DNA of 64,000 bases. Origin: Tetrastigma voinierianum (lineage: Eukaryota > Streptophyta > Magnoliopsida > Vitales > Vitaceae). The notes below the pieces were generated by a model. The model did no database searches. It was not told the origin of the DNA and was given only the letters and a program-made list of their open reading frames with translations. The translations under genes were made by a program, and so were the position numbers. The stretch spans positions 57,423-121,422 of the forward strand of contig JAEQBH010006857.1 of the NCBI GenBank assembly GCA_016808115.1, written 5' to 3'. How positions within the stretch are numbered: the first letter of the stretch is position 1; every line of letters begins with the position of its first letter. Below, piece after piece: positions 33,204-45,780 of the stretch.

Positions 33204-34989
33204 ACCTCAAATCCACTGTGATTTAACCAAACCCTCAAACTACTTAATTTCGATCTTTTTTCCGCATTCGAGGAGTTAACTTCGGGCCAACCATCTTCCC
33301 ATACTCAAATTCGAGGTCTCTCGCCGTCCGCAGATACTTTCACGTGTTATCACTGCCTCTCTAGGTCAGTTTCCGGGCTTCATCGGGCTAAAGCACAGAC
33401 TTCGCAAATCTCAGACGCACTGGCCCACACATCTGTGTTACCAGAACTGCACGTCCAGGCGCACGTACCGAACCCGATTGCTACCCTTCTTCAAAAGGGC
33501 CTACACTGTAATATCGGCTTCGCAGATTAGGACAACCGAAATGGGCCTGTGGTTCCAACCACTTTTCCGAGGCCACTAAGTGGCGCAAATACTCTTCCAA
33601 GACTCCGATTCACTCTCCGTCTCGACCATCGCCCCAGGGCGATTCGCTAATGAACTTGCATTCGCATTTCATCTTGAACAAATAACCCAAAACCGCTCGT
33701 AAACCGCTGTGATCTCGATCGCTTATTACTACGCCTTTCGTATCCTGCAGCTTCACAATATCGCCAAGAAGAAGGCCGCCGCCACCGACACTCACTCGGC
33801 TGGATTTAAGACGCCGCATTGGAGAACCCGTCACTGCACACCACCAAATCGAACCAAGCCCTCTACTTTCTAAAACCCATCATCGATGAAAGTCCACCGA
33901 TCGATACACACCGCCACGGGCTTCTCCTGAACGGACAGGTCGTGAACAACTCGCTTCCTTTCTTCCGCCGCCTTGTCAACTTGACATGGCATGCCCGACA
34001 TATGCTTCGCACGCCTTCCTTCATCTTGGGAAGCCAACAAAGATCTCGCGCCACAATGCCAAAGTTCTTTCCCTTTCAACAATTATTCAGATTACGTGAT
34101 TCCTTCGCCAGCTCTCTCTTGCTCTCCGTCGGGGCGCACACATATACCTTCCTCCAATTACACTTCATTCTCGGCGCTGTATCGCTCAGGTGCTACCTTC
34201 ACCGCTTACCTGCGCCTTTTGATACGCTGAAGTCTCAGGCGTACTTCAAGTCTAACTCGCCGTTTGGAAATCATTACAACTGAGCTCAACGATCCCACAT
34301 AACTGCTACTTCCTTCCTACTCAAAGCATCCGCAACTTGGTTGTGTCGACTCGGGCCAGGCACTCCACACAAAATCAAAGTCGGCCAAGAACTCGGGCTT
34401 ACGAGCTTGTTTCGGGCAGTTTCGGGAAGCGGAAGAAGGTGTTGGCAACACATACTACTACACTTAACCCGAGTCCCCATAAAGTAAAGGTCAAGTCTCA
34501 AGGCAACGGATGACCGCAATTATCTCTTCTCACGGGCGCTGCATCTTCCTTCGCCGCATTCAACTTCCGACTCTCAAAGGCTACCAGATGCCCTCTTCGC
34601 ACAAGACACCTAGTGGCCCCGTCTCATCCGTGCGCACTTCAAACGGCAACTCCATGCCTGCGCCTCAATACGCCCGAGGTGATCGATCTTCAGCTTCGAA
34701 GGCGTACCGGGCACTCGCATCCCATTCCCACTTCCTCTCTTTTTTTCAAAAGTGTCCGTGATGACCGCCCGACAGCCCGCATAAATCTCCGTGGTACTTG
34801 TTGCCAAGGAACGATCGCAGCTCTCGTCACCGCCTACGCCATCTCAATCGTCACACTCTTCTCGCACCATCCATCCTTATCTCTGACTTTGAAATCGTGG
34901 CTGACCCAGAACTTGATCTCTATTCGAGCAAACTCACACTTCTTCGACATACAACTAGTTCTCGCTCGCTCCAAGCACCATCTCGAGGC

Positions 34990-35300
34990 GTAATTTTCAC
35001 GTGATTCAGAGTCAATGGTAGATCACTATGTTCTAAGATACCACCACGAATGAATCCAAGAAGTCATAGATATCGTCCATGAGGTATTACAAATGGCAAG
35101 AGCATTAGTCAAACCAAAAGGCATAACTAAAAATTAAAACTTCCATACCGAAGCTACATTACAGAGTCTTTGCCTCGTCCCCTTCAGCCACGCGCACTCG
35201 CCAATATCCCGATCGCAAGTCTAGCTCGTGAAGTACTCTACTTGCCTTGACCAATCTAACGTACCAGCAAACAGTGTATCAGATACTTGTTCTGATCGTG
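34990..35300 (-). pseudogene. Reverse transcriptase remnant, copy B
   Basis: At nucleotide level this matches the RT block of copy A, including the segments encoding MPFGLT (35101-35130) and the YLDDIVI region (35021-35045). Deletions within the YLDD codons and nearby destroy the reading frame. Confidence 0.7.
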
Positions 35301-36109
35301 ACTTTATTCGCGCTCCTAATCCACACACATCCGAAGCGCCCCATTCGCTCTTCCAAACAGCCACCGCGCTCATACGCACGCGAGGTCGGATCGCACCCAC
35401 CCAAAGAACTCAGCTAATCGCTCTGAATCCCTAATCTCGTGGATCATCCATAGGGATGGCTGCAGGTCTTTAATTTCGCACGAGCTCTATCCGATGATCC
35501 GCTCGGGCTTTCTGGCAAAATTTTCTAGGCACCCTGGGAGGTATAACATCGCAAATCTCTCGCAGGCTATGGCATTCGGAACTCGATTTCGTTCGTCCCA
35601 TTGACTTCGATCATCACGCGAAGATATGTGTGCTCACCTTCCGCAAGGCCTTTCAAGTCAGCAGGCGCATAAGGTCTTCTCCCCGGCACCTCAGCGCTTA
35701 CCGACGCCGGCCATTAAAGCATGGTCAGCTTTCTCATCCATGATCAATACCCATTCATGCACAGTCACCGCTCTTTGGAAGAAATCTTGCCTAATATGAA
35801 ATCAAAATCATCCAAAGGAACACTAGGAAGCTCTATCGCATCTACCAATCCTCATCTAAATTTCCATGTTCTTCGCGCATATACCATGCGTCCATTGCGC
35901 TTGGCTATTTACGCCAGCTTGTCACATCTTTAGCGAGCTTCAAACTGAGTCTGGCCGCTTCCCTTTGTCGATACAAAATTGTGGGTCGCCTCGACCAGTC
36001 TACCAATGCTGGCTACCCTTCTCTCCTACAAGAACTCAATATACATCGCTTCCGCCGCCTCGCCCCGCATTGCATTCAACAACCGAAGAGTGGTCGCTCT
36101 TCTAGGGCC

Positions 36110-36880
36110 TCACTCCGCTATCTTCCCGTCTTCGCCGAGTGCATCGAAGCCCCTTCTCGGGCAATCCTCGTCGATGTGGCCCATCGCAGATAAAGGTCCC
36201 ACGCCGTAGTAGAGGAAGTCGCCTCTCTCCCCCCACTTTAGCCTTCCGCGCAGACGCGATTTCTTTCCAACCTTGGTCTCCACTCTTGAGGGCTTTCCAT
36301 CCGACTTCCGTTCACTTTGCCGTGGCCTTTCCCTGGGGTGGGGAGGAAGACTGTAGGGCCTGGATAGGCAAATCACTGTCTGGCGACGAGGGCAAGTCTT
36401 CGACACCTCGCCCTGCTTCCACATTGGAGCTCATCCCCGCATCTACATGAAGTTGGAACAAATTGTCGACTTTGGACATGTCCCGATGTCAAGGATCAAC
36501 CAGCTAAACTCCTTCACATAATCTCCCCGACCGGTTCGCCCGTCAGCTCTTCGCAGATTCCTCGCCATCCACAGTCAAAAGAACCTTCAAATTCTCCTTT
36601 TTCAAGATCTCCCGGGCCTCGATCTTTGGTCTACTGCCAAATGGCTGCCTTCCTGGCCCGTCACCAAAGCTACCACCCACAAAGAGATGAGGTGGTTATT
36701 TACCGCTCACCCACCGGTGGTCTGAGCAATGATGAAGACTACTTCCACGCCCTAGAGGAAGTTCTCTCCAGCCCAGCGGCGCCATCACCAAAGCAAGCCC
36801 TGGGCTCAGTACTACACCTTCTCGCAGAGGGCGATCTCGCAGCAGACATGGCGTGCCCGCACCACCGCCGTCACAACACC
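36110..36880 (-). pseudogene. gag remnant with knuckle, copy B
   Basis: The minus strand holds FICDGPHR near 36190-36165, the zinc knuckle seen in copy A with its last Cys shifted out of frame. The upstream segment to about 36880 aligns with the gag domain of copies A and C at nucleotide level. No continuous frame remains. Confidence 0.7.
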
Positions 36881-37151
36881 ATCTTCCCTGTAGATCTGAT
36901 CCGCCTCGAACTCCTCGGCCACGGCCTCGTGACGGTCAAGGCGGAATGACCATCCGCTCTCACGCCACTCACTGATCTATTAGTGAGTCGCAGGATGCAG
37001 ATCGCGACCCAGCCCAGCGGTGGAGTTCGCCTGCTTGCTCGTGGCCTATCTCCGTCAAGCCCGGACACTCGGTGCCTACTCGGCCTTTATCCTGCTACTG
37101 GCCAGCAAAGGCCAACCGTCATTCTCGCATCACACCCCGCTCTGGAGCACC

Positions 37152-38010
37152 AACCCGCCACATTTACTTTTGCCCGTGTGCGCGCCTGTGAACTCGCAGC
37201 GCCTTCCGATGCCCCACTATCTTCTCAACACAAGGGCTTACTGGCACTTCAACTCGTATTTTATTACACAAAATACAAGACAATTTCTTGATAGTTCTAT
37301 ACCTCTGGGGCTCAATGCTTTTCTCAGGATCCAACTCCAACATACAATGTGACTTAATCCATGAGCACGCAGCCCTTTATATAGCATGCTCAAGGGCAAT
37401 CCTGCATACTAATGACTATTAAGAGTCCTACTTAACTCTAGTCTCAAATCCAAAGAAGCCAAGACACCCTTCCCGCATTAGAGTCCCGACCGAATGAAAC
37501 CCTCAATACGCCCACCATTCCCACCACGAGCAGTAGGAGTACTCCCGCCAGAGTCCTGCCTCGCCTAGAGAGTCCGTCCCGGCCTGTGTGTCTTCCCTCC
37601 CGAGACCTTCCCGCCTGTGAGTCCAGCCTCCGCTTAGAGTCTTCCGTCTAGGATTGGGGAGTCCTTCCGCCTGGAGTCTCTTTCACCCCGCCTGCAGTCC
37701 ACCGCACAGGACTCCTTAGTCAGAGGGGAATCCTGTTGCACCCTGATGATGCTCACGCGCCTGCCTCCTCGCCCATAAATACGGGAGACTCGCCACCATC
37801 TGCCAGCCTGCGTTACGCCTGTGCCCCCTAAGCCGTGAGTTCCTGACGCCAACGACTACACCCCAACCTGATTAATGCTCGCTTCCGTCATGCACTTGTT
37901 TACGCCGGCCTCCTGACATGTTTTCCTAATCTCTTCTGCTCTTTTTCCCCTAGCCGCATGGGCCAAGGCGCCTCGCCACGACGGACTCGTGTTTTCTACG
38001 AGGGCCGACA
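37152..38010 (-). repeat. 5' LTR of chromovirus copy B
   Basis: Contains CAAGGGCTTACTGGCACTTC near 37233, TTTATATAGC near 37377 (TATA box), the GGAGTCCTTCCGCCT tandem block at about 37530-37720, and the end GAGGGCCGACA at 38010. Its inner edge is blurred, so the start is uncertain by about 10 bases. Confidence 0.85.
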
Positions 38011-38015
38011 AGAGG

Positions 38016-38347
38016 GCCATCCAACATCGGAAGTTGATAGGCGTGATATTGAATATATGCCACGCAAGACGATGGCCGTAGCGATCCGTCGAGTTATCAT
38101 GAATCATCAGAGCAGCCCGCATAGCCCGTCGACCTTTATCTAATAAATTCATCCTTCCGTAAGCCTGGTTTGTCGCACGTATTAGCTCTAGAATTACTAA
38201 TACTTAAGTATCCGAGCAAAGAAAACATCAGCAAACGAGGACCTGGATGAATGTTACCGTAGTCACAAATCAATTAGTTCATACTTACACGCATGGCTTA
38301 ATCTTTGAGACAAGCATATGACTACCGGCGCGTGATCAACGCAGATC
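38016..38347 (-). rRNA. 18S rRNA, 5' part, interrupted (unit B)
   Basis: Begins after the duplicated target site and reads GAAGTTGATAGGCG, CGATCCGTCGAGTTATCATG near 38083, ACTTACACGCATGGCTTAAT near 38284 and GACAAGCATATGACTACCGG near 38310. It ends at a worn GATCAACGCAGAT, the 18S 5' end. Confidence 0.93.
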
Positions 38348-38890
38348 TGCAACGCGAACCATGCACCAATTCTAGACCACAATGGGGCGATTTCGGAGGG
38401 CAAAGCAGCCGATCGTCGTACATACATCGCCTAGCGATGAACGTTGTCGCAATAAGCAGGATCAGATCCCATGCCCGTGTTAAGGTTCCGTGATCCGGAG
38501 CATCGAGCCACCACAATTACTGCGAACTCCTTCGTACGCTCACACACGAGCACGGAGCACGATGATCGCCGTAAGGTCCACTCCGCCCCATGAGCGTAGC
38601 TAGGTGGGAAAAGGCAACATTCGAGAGAAATCCCATCATCGGGAAGTACCACAAAAAATCATTATCACATGCCCGCGCCTGAGCAAAGCGCCAGAAATGG
38701 CACGAGAGGACGGGGCAATAGTTTGCCGCACGAGCAAGGAGCCTACCAACCCATTACCTAAACACTCACACGCCATCAAAGCGACTTCACATGCACCACA
38801 CAATGCAACTCGTGACTAGTTAGAGCTTGGCTCCCTAGCAACAATGTAGTTACGTGATCTCTCAGAAGACTAACAGAGTATGAGAAGGAA
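38348..38890 (-). other. 18S-proximal 5' ETS (unit B)
   Basis: Single-copy ETS conserved with units A and C, with shared blocks including GATCGTCGTACATA, CATTCGAGAGAAAT and CGTGACTAGTTAGAG. No gene is seen. Confidence 0.75.
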
Positions 38891-40650
38891 TGATAACACT
38901 ATTTCCAAGCAACCAATAGTTGGTCAAACAAAAGAAGACAAGCCTGCATGTTGAAGATCGGGCAAGCCTAAGGTGTCTAAGCCACCATGTTCAGCACTGA
39001 ACTAGAACAGTACCATGTTCAGCATGCACTCCTGGCCAAGGTATCGCGTGTCAGCATGTCATGGCACTAAATCCCGTGCACCGCATTAAAAGTAAAGGCA
39101 CTGTGAGAGGAACCTGCCTAGGCAAGGCATTAAGCCAAGGAACCTTGCCTAGGTGCCCACAAGGAACCTCGCCTGTGCACCAAACCGAGGAACCACGCCA
39201 GCATGGCACTAGCACCGTGCCTGGGGCATGCACCAAAGCCAGCCCCATGCCTGTGCATGCCAAGGATTAAGGCGACTGCCTAGCCAAGGCATCTAAGCGA
39301 AGGCACTAGCGGCCAGTGGAACAAGAGGCATGCCAGAATTGGGTGAACATCCGCCTGGCGTGTCTGGGAGGCCAAGGGCAGGGCAAAGATGGTGTCTTAG
39401 GCAACGCAGTCGACAAAGATCTAATGGGAGTAGCCAGCAACAGGATCAATGGCTCAGCCGCATGCACCTGATGTCGAGGACTCGGGGTGGCATATGAAGC
39501 ATGCCCATGCCACAAGTGGCATGGGGTGTGTATCCGAGGCAAAGACGCAGCCACCGCGGTTTGTAGCGGCACTATGTCAAGCAAGGCACCCGGCCGAGGC
39601 ACCATGCCTGCATACGTACCAGCCGCACGCGCCCAGCATGCACAGTGAAGGCACCTTGCCTGAGCGCACTGTTACGGCACTACGGCTAGGCATGCACTAA
39701 GCCGGCAAGACCGGGGTCGCCTTTGGCGAAGGCCCCATGCCAGCATGAACTAGGCCAAAGCACCGTGACTCAAAGCATGACCAGTCGAGGCACTGGCCTA
39801 GGCATGACCACAGCCGAGGCACTCGCCGAGGCATGCACTCAGCCGAGGCAATCGTTCAGCGGCGCACCAGCCGAGGCACCCTCGCCAAGGCACGACTCAG
39901 TCGGTGCACCGCACGCCCGCGAAGGCGACTGCGCCGGCGCACCATGCCCGCACAGCGCACTGTACCCGGCGCGACCACGCCCAGCGCACCAGCGTCGGCA
40001 ACCCCGCTCCGTACGACTTCAGCCGGTGACACCGCCGCAGGCACGCACTAGGCCGGTGCGCACTCGCCCAGGCATGCGCACTAGGTCGAGGCACTCGCCC
40101 AGGCATGCACTAGGCCGAGGCACTCGCCGAGGCATGCAATTAGGGCCGCAGGCAATCATGCCCGGCACTAGGCCGAGGCACCCCGCCCAGATGCACCAGT
40201 CGGCGCACCCCGTCAGCGTACGCACTGGGGCCGAGGCACCATGCCCAAGCAAGGCACGAGCCGAGGCACTGGGTCGAGGCATGCACCAGCCGCGCGCAAC
40301 CATGCCCGTGCAAGGCACTGCGTCGGCGCGCACCGCGGTTCAGCAAGGCACTAAGCCGAAGTAACGCGGCCCCGCGTGGCATCGCTCAGGCACCGCGGCT
40401 CGTGCAAAGGTACTAAAGCTCAGAACCGTGCCTGGGGAGGCATGCACTCAAAGCGAGGCAACGCTGGGGGAACGAGGGGCATGCCTTCGCTCGCTAACGT
40501 GGGCGAACGTGGGGAACGACAGCATGCTTGCAACGTGGGGAAACATCCATTCATAGGTCATTGCACTACGGCGCTACGGCATCTAGTAATCAGTCTACAC
40601 TTGATCGACGGGAGATAAAGCAACTGGTCATTGTCTAGCCTCTACCCCAA
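38891..40650 (-). repeat. ETS subrepeat array (unit B)
   Basis: Units of about 30 bp with the core TAGGCCGAGGCACTCGCC and AGGCATGCAC, most regular near 40081-40140. The array is interrupted near 39400-39550 by a unique module with a hairpin, and ends near 40650 with a second copy of that module. The long open frames here are repeat by-products. Confidence 0.82.
39504..39525 (-). other. Conserved ETS hairpin (unit B, 18S-side copy)
   Basis: CCCATGCCAC and GTGGCATGGG form a perfect 10-bp inverted repeat around a two-base centre. It sits in a module starting CACCTGATGTCGAGG that recurs near 40648-40725 in this unit and twice in unit C (58586-58660, 59698-59770). Confidence 0.75.
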
Positions 40651-40725
40651 GCACCTGATGTCGAGGGCTTCAGGTGGCATATTTAGCACGCCCCATGCCA
40701 CGAGTGGTACGGGTGTGCATGCCGG
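40648..40725 (-). repeat. Second ETS hairpin module (unit B, promoter side)
   Basis: Repeats the module at 39467-39545: CACCTGATGTCGAGGGCTTC, then CCCCATGCCACGAGTGGTAC, with the hairpin slightly altered. It lies about 60-130 bases from the putative transcription start. Confidence 0.7.
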
Positions 40726-40773
40726 GGCACGCACGTAAATGCCTAGGCCTGCGCGCCGCTGCCCAGTTAGAGG

Positions 40774-40792
40774 CAACCACCCCCCTTTTGGA
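40774..40792 (-). promoter_or_regulatory. Possible Pol I transcription start (unit B)
   Basis: On the minus strand, CCAAAAGGGGGGTGGTTG lies at the change from ETS repeats to the AT-rich spacer. Plant Pol I starts have the form TATATA(A/G)GGG, and the A-run plus G6 fits loosely. Unit C has CTTTAAGGGGGGTGG preceded by TATATATT at the same place (59825-59850). The assignment rests on position and this weak match. Confidence 0.35.
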
Positions 40793-41519
40793 AAATTCTG
40801 AGGAGACATCACACATATTTGAGGAGACATAACGGCAAATTTTAATCCAGGAAAGCGATTTTAGTCCCGCTTTTTTTGGCAGATTCTCTCTTTCAGAATA
40901 ATTATACTACGTACAAGAAAAAAAGAAGAAAAAATTTGGACGTTAAAAATATTTATTTTTATTTATTTACTAGAAAAATAGGAAAATAGGGAAAAATAGG
41001 AGAAAAATAGTAAAATATTTTTAAATTCATTTTTCACATGGGAAAAATATTTGGGACCAGGAATTGATCGACGAAGTGGAGGAAATATTTTATTTTAATT
41101 ATTAATTAAAAATAGGCTAAATAGGGGAAATAAGGGAAGTCAGGAAAGAGGAAAATAATCTGATTTAAGATTTGACTACTGAATAACATTTTACTATAAA
41201 ATATTAATATTTGATAATATTTTTAAATGAAAAAGTGATAATTTTAAATTTTTTTTTCTCTCTAAAATAAATATAGGAATATAGGGGAAAATATGGTAAA
41301 AAGTAGGTATTGAAAACATTTTTCATGAGAATGATATTTTGAACAATGAATCGATAAGAAACAATGGAATAACGAGTATGGTTAGAAGCGATTAAGGCAC
41401 GGTATAAAGCCACCAATATTGTCTGGGTGCAATGGCATGATATAAACAAGTGGTCAGGGCACCATCAATATTGCCGAGGCAACTCCATCAATATTGCAAA
41501 TTGGCATTTCGCACGATGG
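40793..41519. other. AT-rich IGS spacer (unit B)
   Basis: Non-repetitive A/T-rich sequence with many short GGAAAAATAGGG-like runs (about 40975-41300), ending with the CCACCAATATTG blocks. It is shared with unit C (59850-60468) and mostly missing from unit A. No gene is seen. By position it is the region upstream of the rDNA promoter. Confidence 0.75.
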
Positions 41520-42770
41520 AACTGGTTACCGTGGGCGTGGCAGCACCAGCCGAGGCAATCGTGTCATGGTAATACGGTAATTTAATAAAGACTGTACAGG
41601 GGCCACGTGTGTCTAGAAGTGGCGTGCCACCTGACCGAGGCCATGTCTAGGCACGGCATGGCATGGCATGGCACATGGCATGGCATGGCATAGCACTGTG
41701 CCGAGGCCCCGTGTGTCTCAGTGACACATGGCATGGCATGCCATAGCACTAGCCCGCCGCGGTGTGTCTGTGCACACTCGGCATGGCACCCAGCGCTCAG
41801 CCCCGTGTGTGTCTGTGCATGACAAAGCGCTGCACCGAGGCCATATGTCTAGTATTGGCATAGCACTAGGCCCCGTGGTATGCATAGCATGCCATAGCAC
41901 TAGGCGCCGAGGCCCCATGTGTCTAGCAAGGGCGCCGCCATAGCACTAGGCGATTTCCAGGCCCCGTGTGCCCAGTACGGTACGCCATAAAGACTAGCCC
42001 GAGGCCCCGTGTGTCTCAGGCATGGCACATGCTGACTAGGCGCCGAGACCCCGTGTGTTCTAGGCATGCTATGTTATAGCACCAGCACGAAAGATCAACA
42101 AACGCGCGACAGTACGCACCCAGCCCCGTGTGTCTGTGTACGGTCGAGGCCCCGCGGTGTCTAGGCATGGCATGCTATAAAGACAAGATTAGGCACCGAG
42201 GCATCGTGGTGTCAGCACGTATGGCATAGCACTAGCCCGAGGCCCCGTGTACAGGGCATGGTCGAGCCCCGTGTTTCCAGTATGCAGAGCGCCAGCACAC
42301 TACCAAGGCACCGTGCATGGAATGGCACTAGTCCGAGGCATCGTGTGTGTTCCAGCCTCAGGTTCAGGCAGTATTACATGGCAAAGCGAAGAAGCCGAGG
42401 CCCCGTGTGCTCAGGCATGGCATGCCATAGCACTGCACCAAGGCACCGTGTCTGTGTGCATGGACGGCACCGGTCCGAGGCATCGTGTGTCTAGGCATGA
42501 CATGGCAAAGCACACGCTATGTTCCGTGCCTAGGCACATGGCATGGCACCAGCGCCGAGGCCCCGTGTGCTAGGCATGGCATGGCATGGCAAAGCACTAT
42601 GCCGAGGCCCCGTGTGTCTAGGCATGGCATGGCATGGCAAAGCACTATACCGAGGCCCCGTGTGTCTAGGCATGGCATGGCAAAGCACTATGCCGAGGCC
42701 CCGTGTTTCTAGCATGCACAATGCCATGGCAAAGCACCAGGCCGAGGAACCTTGTCTACGCATGAAACTA
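41520..42770. repeat. IGS type 1 subrepeat array (unit B)
   Basis: Clear tandem units at 42554, 42601, 42649 and 42692, spaced 47, 48 and 43 bases. Unit length varies by the number of GGCAT pentamers after GCCGAGGCCCCGTGTGTCTA. Confidence 0.88.
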
Positions 42771-42840
42771 GGCCAATTAATGCACATTCATGATAGAAAA
42801 ACCTCAACCCTAAAAACAATGTTTTTTAAACTAGGGCGAA
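42771..42840. other. 70-bp unique spacer between IGS arrays (unit B)
   Basis: Matches 24179-24250 of unit A, including CACATTCATGATAGAAA and ACAATGTTTTTTAAACTAG. Confidence 0.75.
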
Positions 42841-45780
42841 GTTCCAGCATGGCATGGCATCATGTCAGGCACCAGGCTTGTGGGCATGCACTAGGCCGAA
42901 TCAACGTGTTCAGCATGTCATGGAACAAGGCCGAGGCACCGCGACCGAATCGCTTTGTCGAGGCATGCCAAGGCACGGGTCGCTAACGCTGCCTGCAAGC
43001 ACTTCGCCGAGGCACCGCTCCTGGGGAGGCGCACAAATCGAATCAATCGCCTAGGCATGCCATGGCACGAGGCCTAATCACCGTTTCCGCATGTCATGGC
43101 ACAAGGTCGGCGGCACCGCCTAATCGCCGTGCACCATGCCAAGGCACTAGGCCAGGCGACCGCGCTCGTGCAAAGCACTCTCGGGCCGAGGCACCGCCTC
43201 AAGAGGCACGCGCTAAAGCCGAATCACCGCGCTCTGTGGGCATGCCAAGGCGGAACTAGGCCAATTCACCGCGCGGTCAGCATGTCATGGCACTAGCCCG
43301 AATCACCGCGTCGGCATGCGTCATGGCACTAGGTCGAGCACCGCGTTAAAGCACCCGCCGAGGCACCGCCCGTGCCACGACACTAGCCGAATCACCGCTG
43401 GCGCATGCCGCCGATTTAGCTAACCACCATGCTTTCAGTACGTCATGCAATTCAGTCGGTGCACCGCGGCAGGGGCAAGCACTGGGCCGAGGCACCGCCC
43501 AAGCCAGACACTAGGCCGAATCACCTGCCTAGGCATGTCATACCAGGGTCGGTGCGCACCGCGCTTCCGCGCCGTCGCACTGTGTCGCAGGCACCGTGCC
43601 TAGGCATGTCATGGCTAGGCCCAGGCATCGTGCCTAGGCATGTCATGGCAGAATCTAGCCCAGCAATCGCGGCTTACATGTCATGGAACTAGGCTGGGCG
43701 CACCGCATTCCAAAGCATGGCAGACCAGGCCAAATCACTCCAGTACGTCGCGGCATCTACAGCCGCAGGCACCGCGCCCAGCAGACGCGCGCACAGCCGA
43801 GGCATCGCGCTCCAGCCATGGCAACAAACAGCGACCTTCGCCCGTGCCATGGCACCAGGCCGAGGCATCGCGCTCAGGCATGTCAAGGCGGCACAGCTCC
43901 AGCAACGCCCGGCGCACGTCGGCGCACACTGCGCCTGGCACCGCGCCCAGCATGTCACGCACCAGTCGCGCACCGCCCGTGCCATGGCACCAGCCGGCGC
44001 ACCGTGCCCAGCCATGGCACTAGGTCGGCGCACCGCGCCTAGACATGTCATGCGGTGACTCCAAAGCCCAAAGAACGGCACCAGGCCGCAGGCACTGCGT
44101 CTGTTACACTTAAAGCCAAGGCACCGCCTAGGCATGTCACGGCACTACAGCTCGTGCAATCGCGCCTGTGCATACCGCATACAAGGCCCGCACCGTGCTT
44201 AGGTACGCCTCGCACAAGGTCGAGGCACGCGTCTAGGCATGCCATGGCACTAGGCCAGCACCCGTGTAGGCACGCATGTCACTGAACAACCCACCGTTCG
44301 AAAGATGTTCGCGGCACCATCGAGGCACCATGCCCGTGCATTCGTGAACAGTCGAAAAATCGCGTCTGCGCCATGGCACCAGGTCGAGGCAACTGCGCCT
44401 AGATTACGTCATGGCACTAGGCCCCCTGCGACCGCACTAGGCCGCGCACCGCCCAAGCCATGGCACTCCAGTCGGCGCGCACCGCGCCCAGCACGACGCA
44501 CTACAGTCTGCGCACCGTCGGCATACCACACACCAGTTCAGCACCGCGCCAGCGCCGTCGGCACCGCGCCTGAGGCACCGCTCAGCGCGCCATGGCACTA
44601 CAGCCGAGGCACCCCGTAGGCATGGCATGTCACCAGCCGGCATCACCGCGCTTCCAGCATGTCAGCCGCATCGGCCCGTGCACCATGCCCGTACGTCGGC
44701 ACTCAGCCGGTGGGCACCACCGTGCCATACCAGTCGGAGGCACCGCGGCTCCAGGGGCACGCCATACATCAGGTTCGGCACGCTCAGCATGTCTTTAATT
44801 CAGTCGAGGCACCGCGCTTCTGCAGTACGCCGCGGGCACTGCTTCGAGGCACCATGCCTGTGCATGTTCATGGCACTGCTGGGTTTCGAGGAACTCGTAG
44901 CATGGCATGTCACTAGGGCCATGGCAATCGTCAGCAAGGCCCAGGCAGGGAACCCTTGTCTAGGCATCAACAGGCGGCACTCCAGCCAGGCACCTTCGAT
45001 CACGAAGGCAACGCACTGAAACAGGCAACTTGCGTAGGCACCGGGCCGAGGCACCGTTAGGCGGCAAGCACCAGCCGACCACCGCGTTCAGCATGTCGCG
45101 CGGCACTAAGCCGAGGCACCGTGCTCAGGGCATGTCATGGCACTGGGTTCGTGCACCGTGCTCGCAAGCACTCTCTCGAGGCACTGCCAGCGTTAATTGT
45201 CGAATCACCATGCCTGTGCATACGGCACTGGCCGAGGCACCCCGCCAGCATGTCATGGCACCAGTCCACGTGACCGTACCTAGGCATGGGAGGAGCAGGG
45301 TCCAGCACCTAACAGCACAGTCATGGCACTAGTCTGCACCTGGTCAAAACGTGACAAGCCGAATCACCGTGCCTAGCACGCGGCACTCCAGCCCAGTGCA
45401 CCGCGCTCTAGGCATGTCGCGGCACCAGCTTGAGGAACCGCTTCCAGCAGAACATGGTCAGCCCAAAAAGCACTTCGCGGCGCGACCGTGGCTTCAGTGC
45501 CACCGGCCGACGACCGTACAAGGAAAGCACTCAGCCGCACGCACCGCGTTTCCAGTACGTCACGGCACTAGCTCGATCACCGTGCCTAGGGTACGCACTA
45601 CGCCGACCCTCCGCGGTCAGTATGTTACGTAATTAAATGAGTCATGCACCGGATCAAGGTAACACAAGATCTAGGGCCGGCGCACTGCTCTAGGCATGCT
45701 GACCTGTGCGATGGCAACGTTACTAGGCATGCTATGGCACTGTGCCGAACGGTCTAAGCAATGCCTATCTTAGCATGGGG
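42841..45780. repeat. IGS type 2 subrepeat array (unit B)
   Basis: About 2.9 kb of units of about 36 bp of the CCGAGGCACCGTGCCTAGGC + ATGTCATGGCACTAGG type, colinear with 24251-26436. Unit-to-unit changes cluster at the CTAGG step. Confidence 0.88.

Larger units (their letters stand above)
31966..38010 (-). mobile_element. Ty3/gypsy chromovirus (Galadriel-like) inserted in 18S, copy B
   Basis: A 6045-bp element at the same 18S position and orientation as copies A and C. The left LTR starts TGTCGCCACGCC and the right LTR ends GAGGGCCGACA, next to AGAGG where GTAGG is expected. Recognisable minus-strand remains are a chromodomain-side fragment (33203-32997, PTFHASFTKPHHGDPSPW), an eroded RT with the MPFGLT-encoding block near 35100-35135, and gag with FICDGPH near 36190-36170. 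It is more decayed in frame than copy A. The YLDD codons near 35030 are disrupted by a deletion. Confidence 0.92.

Noticed and set aside
39723..40364. Open frame of 213 codons, rich in Ala, Arg and Pro
   Set aside because: A by-product of the ETS subrepeats of about 30 bp. The same array is open in several frames on both strands.
42554..42770. CRISPR-like direct repeats
   Set aside because: Units are head-to-tail spacer subrepeats without unique spacers, in eukaryotic rDNA.
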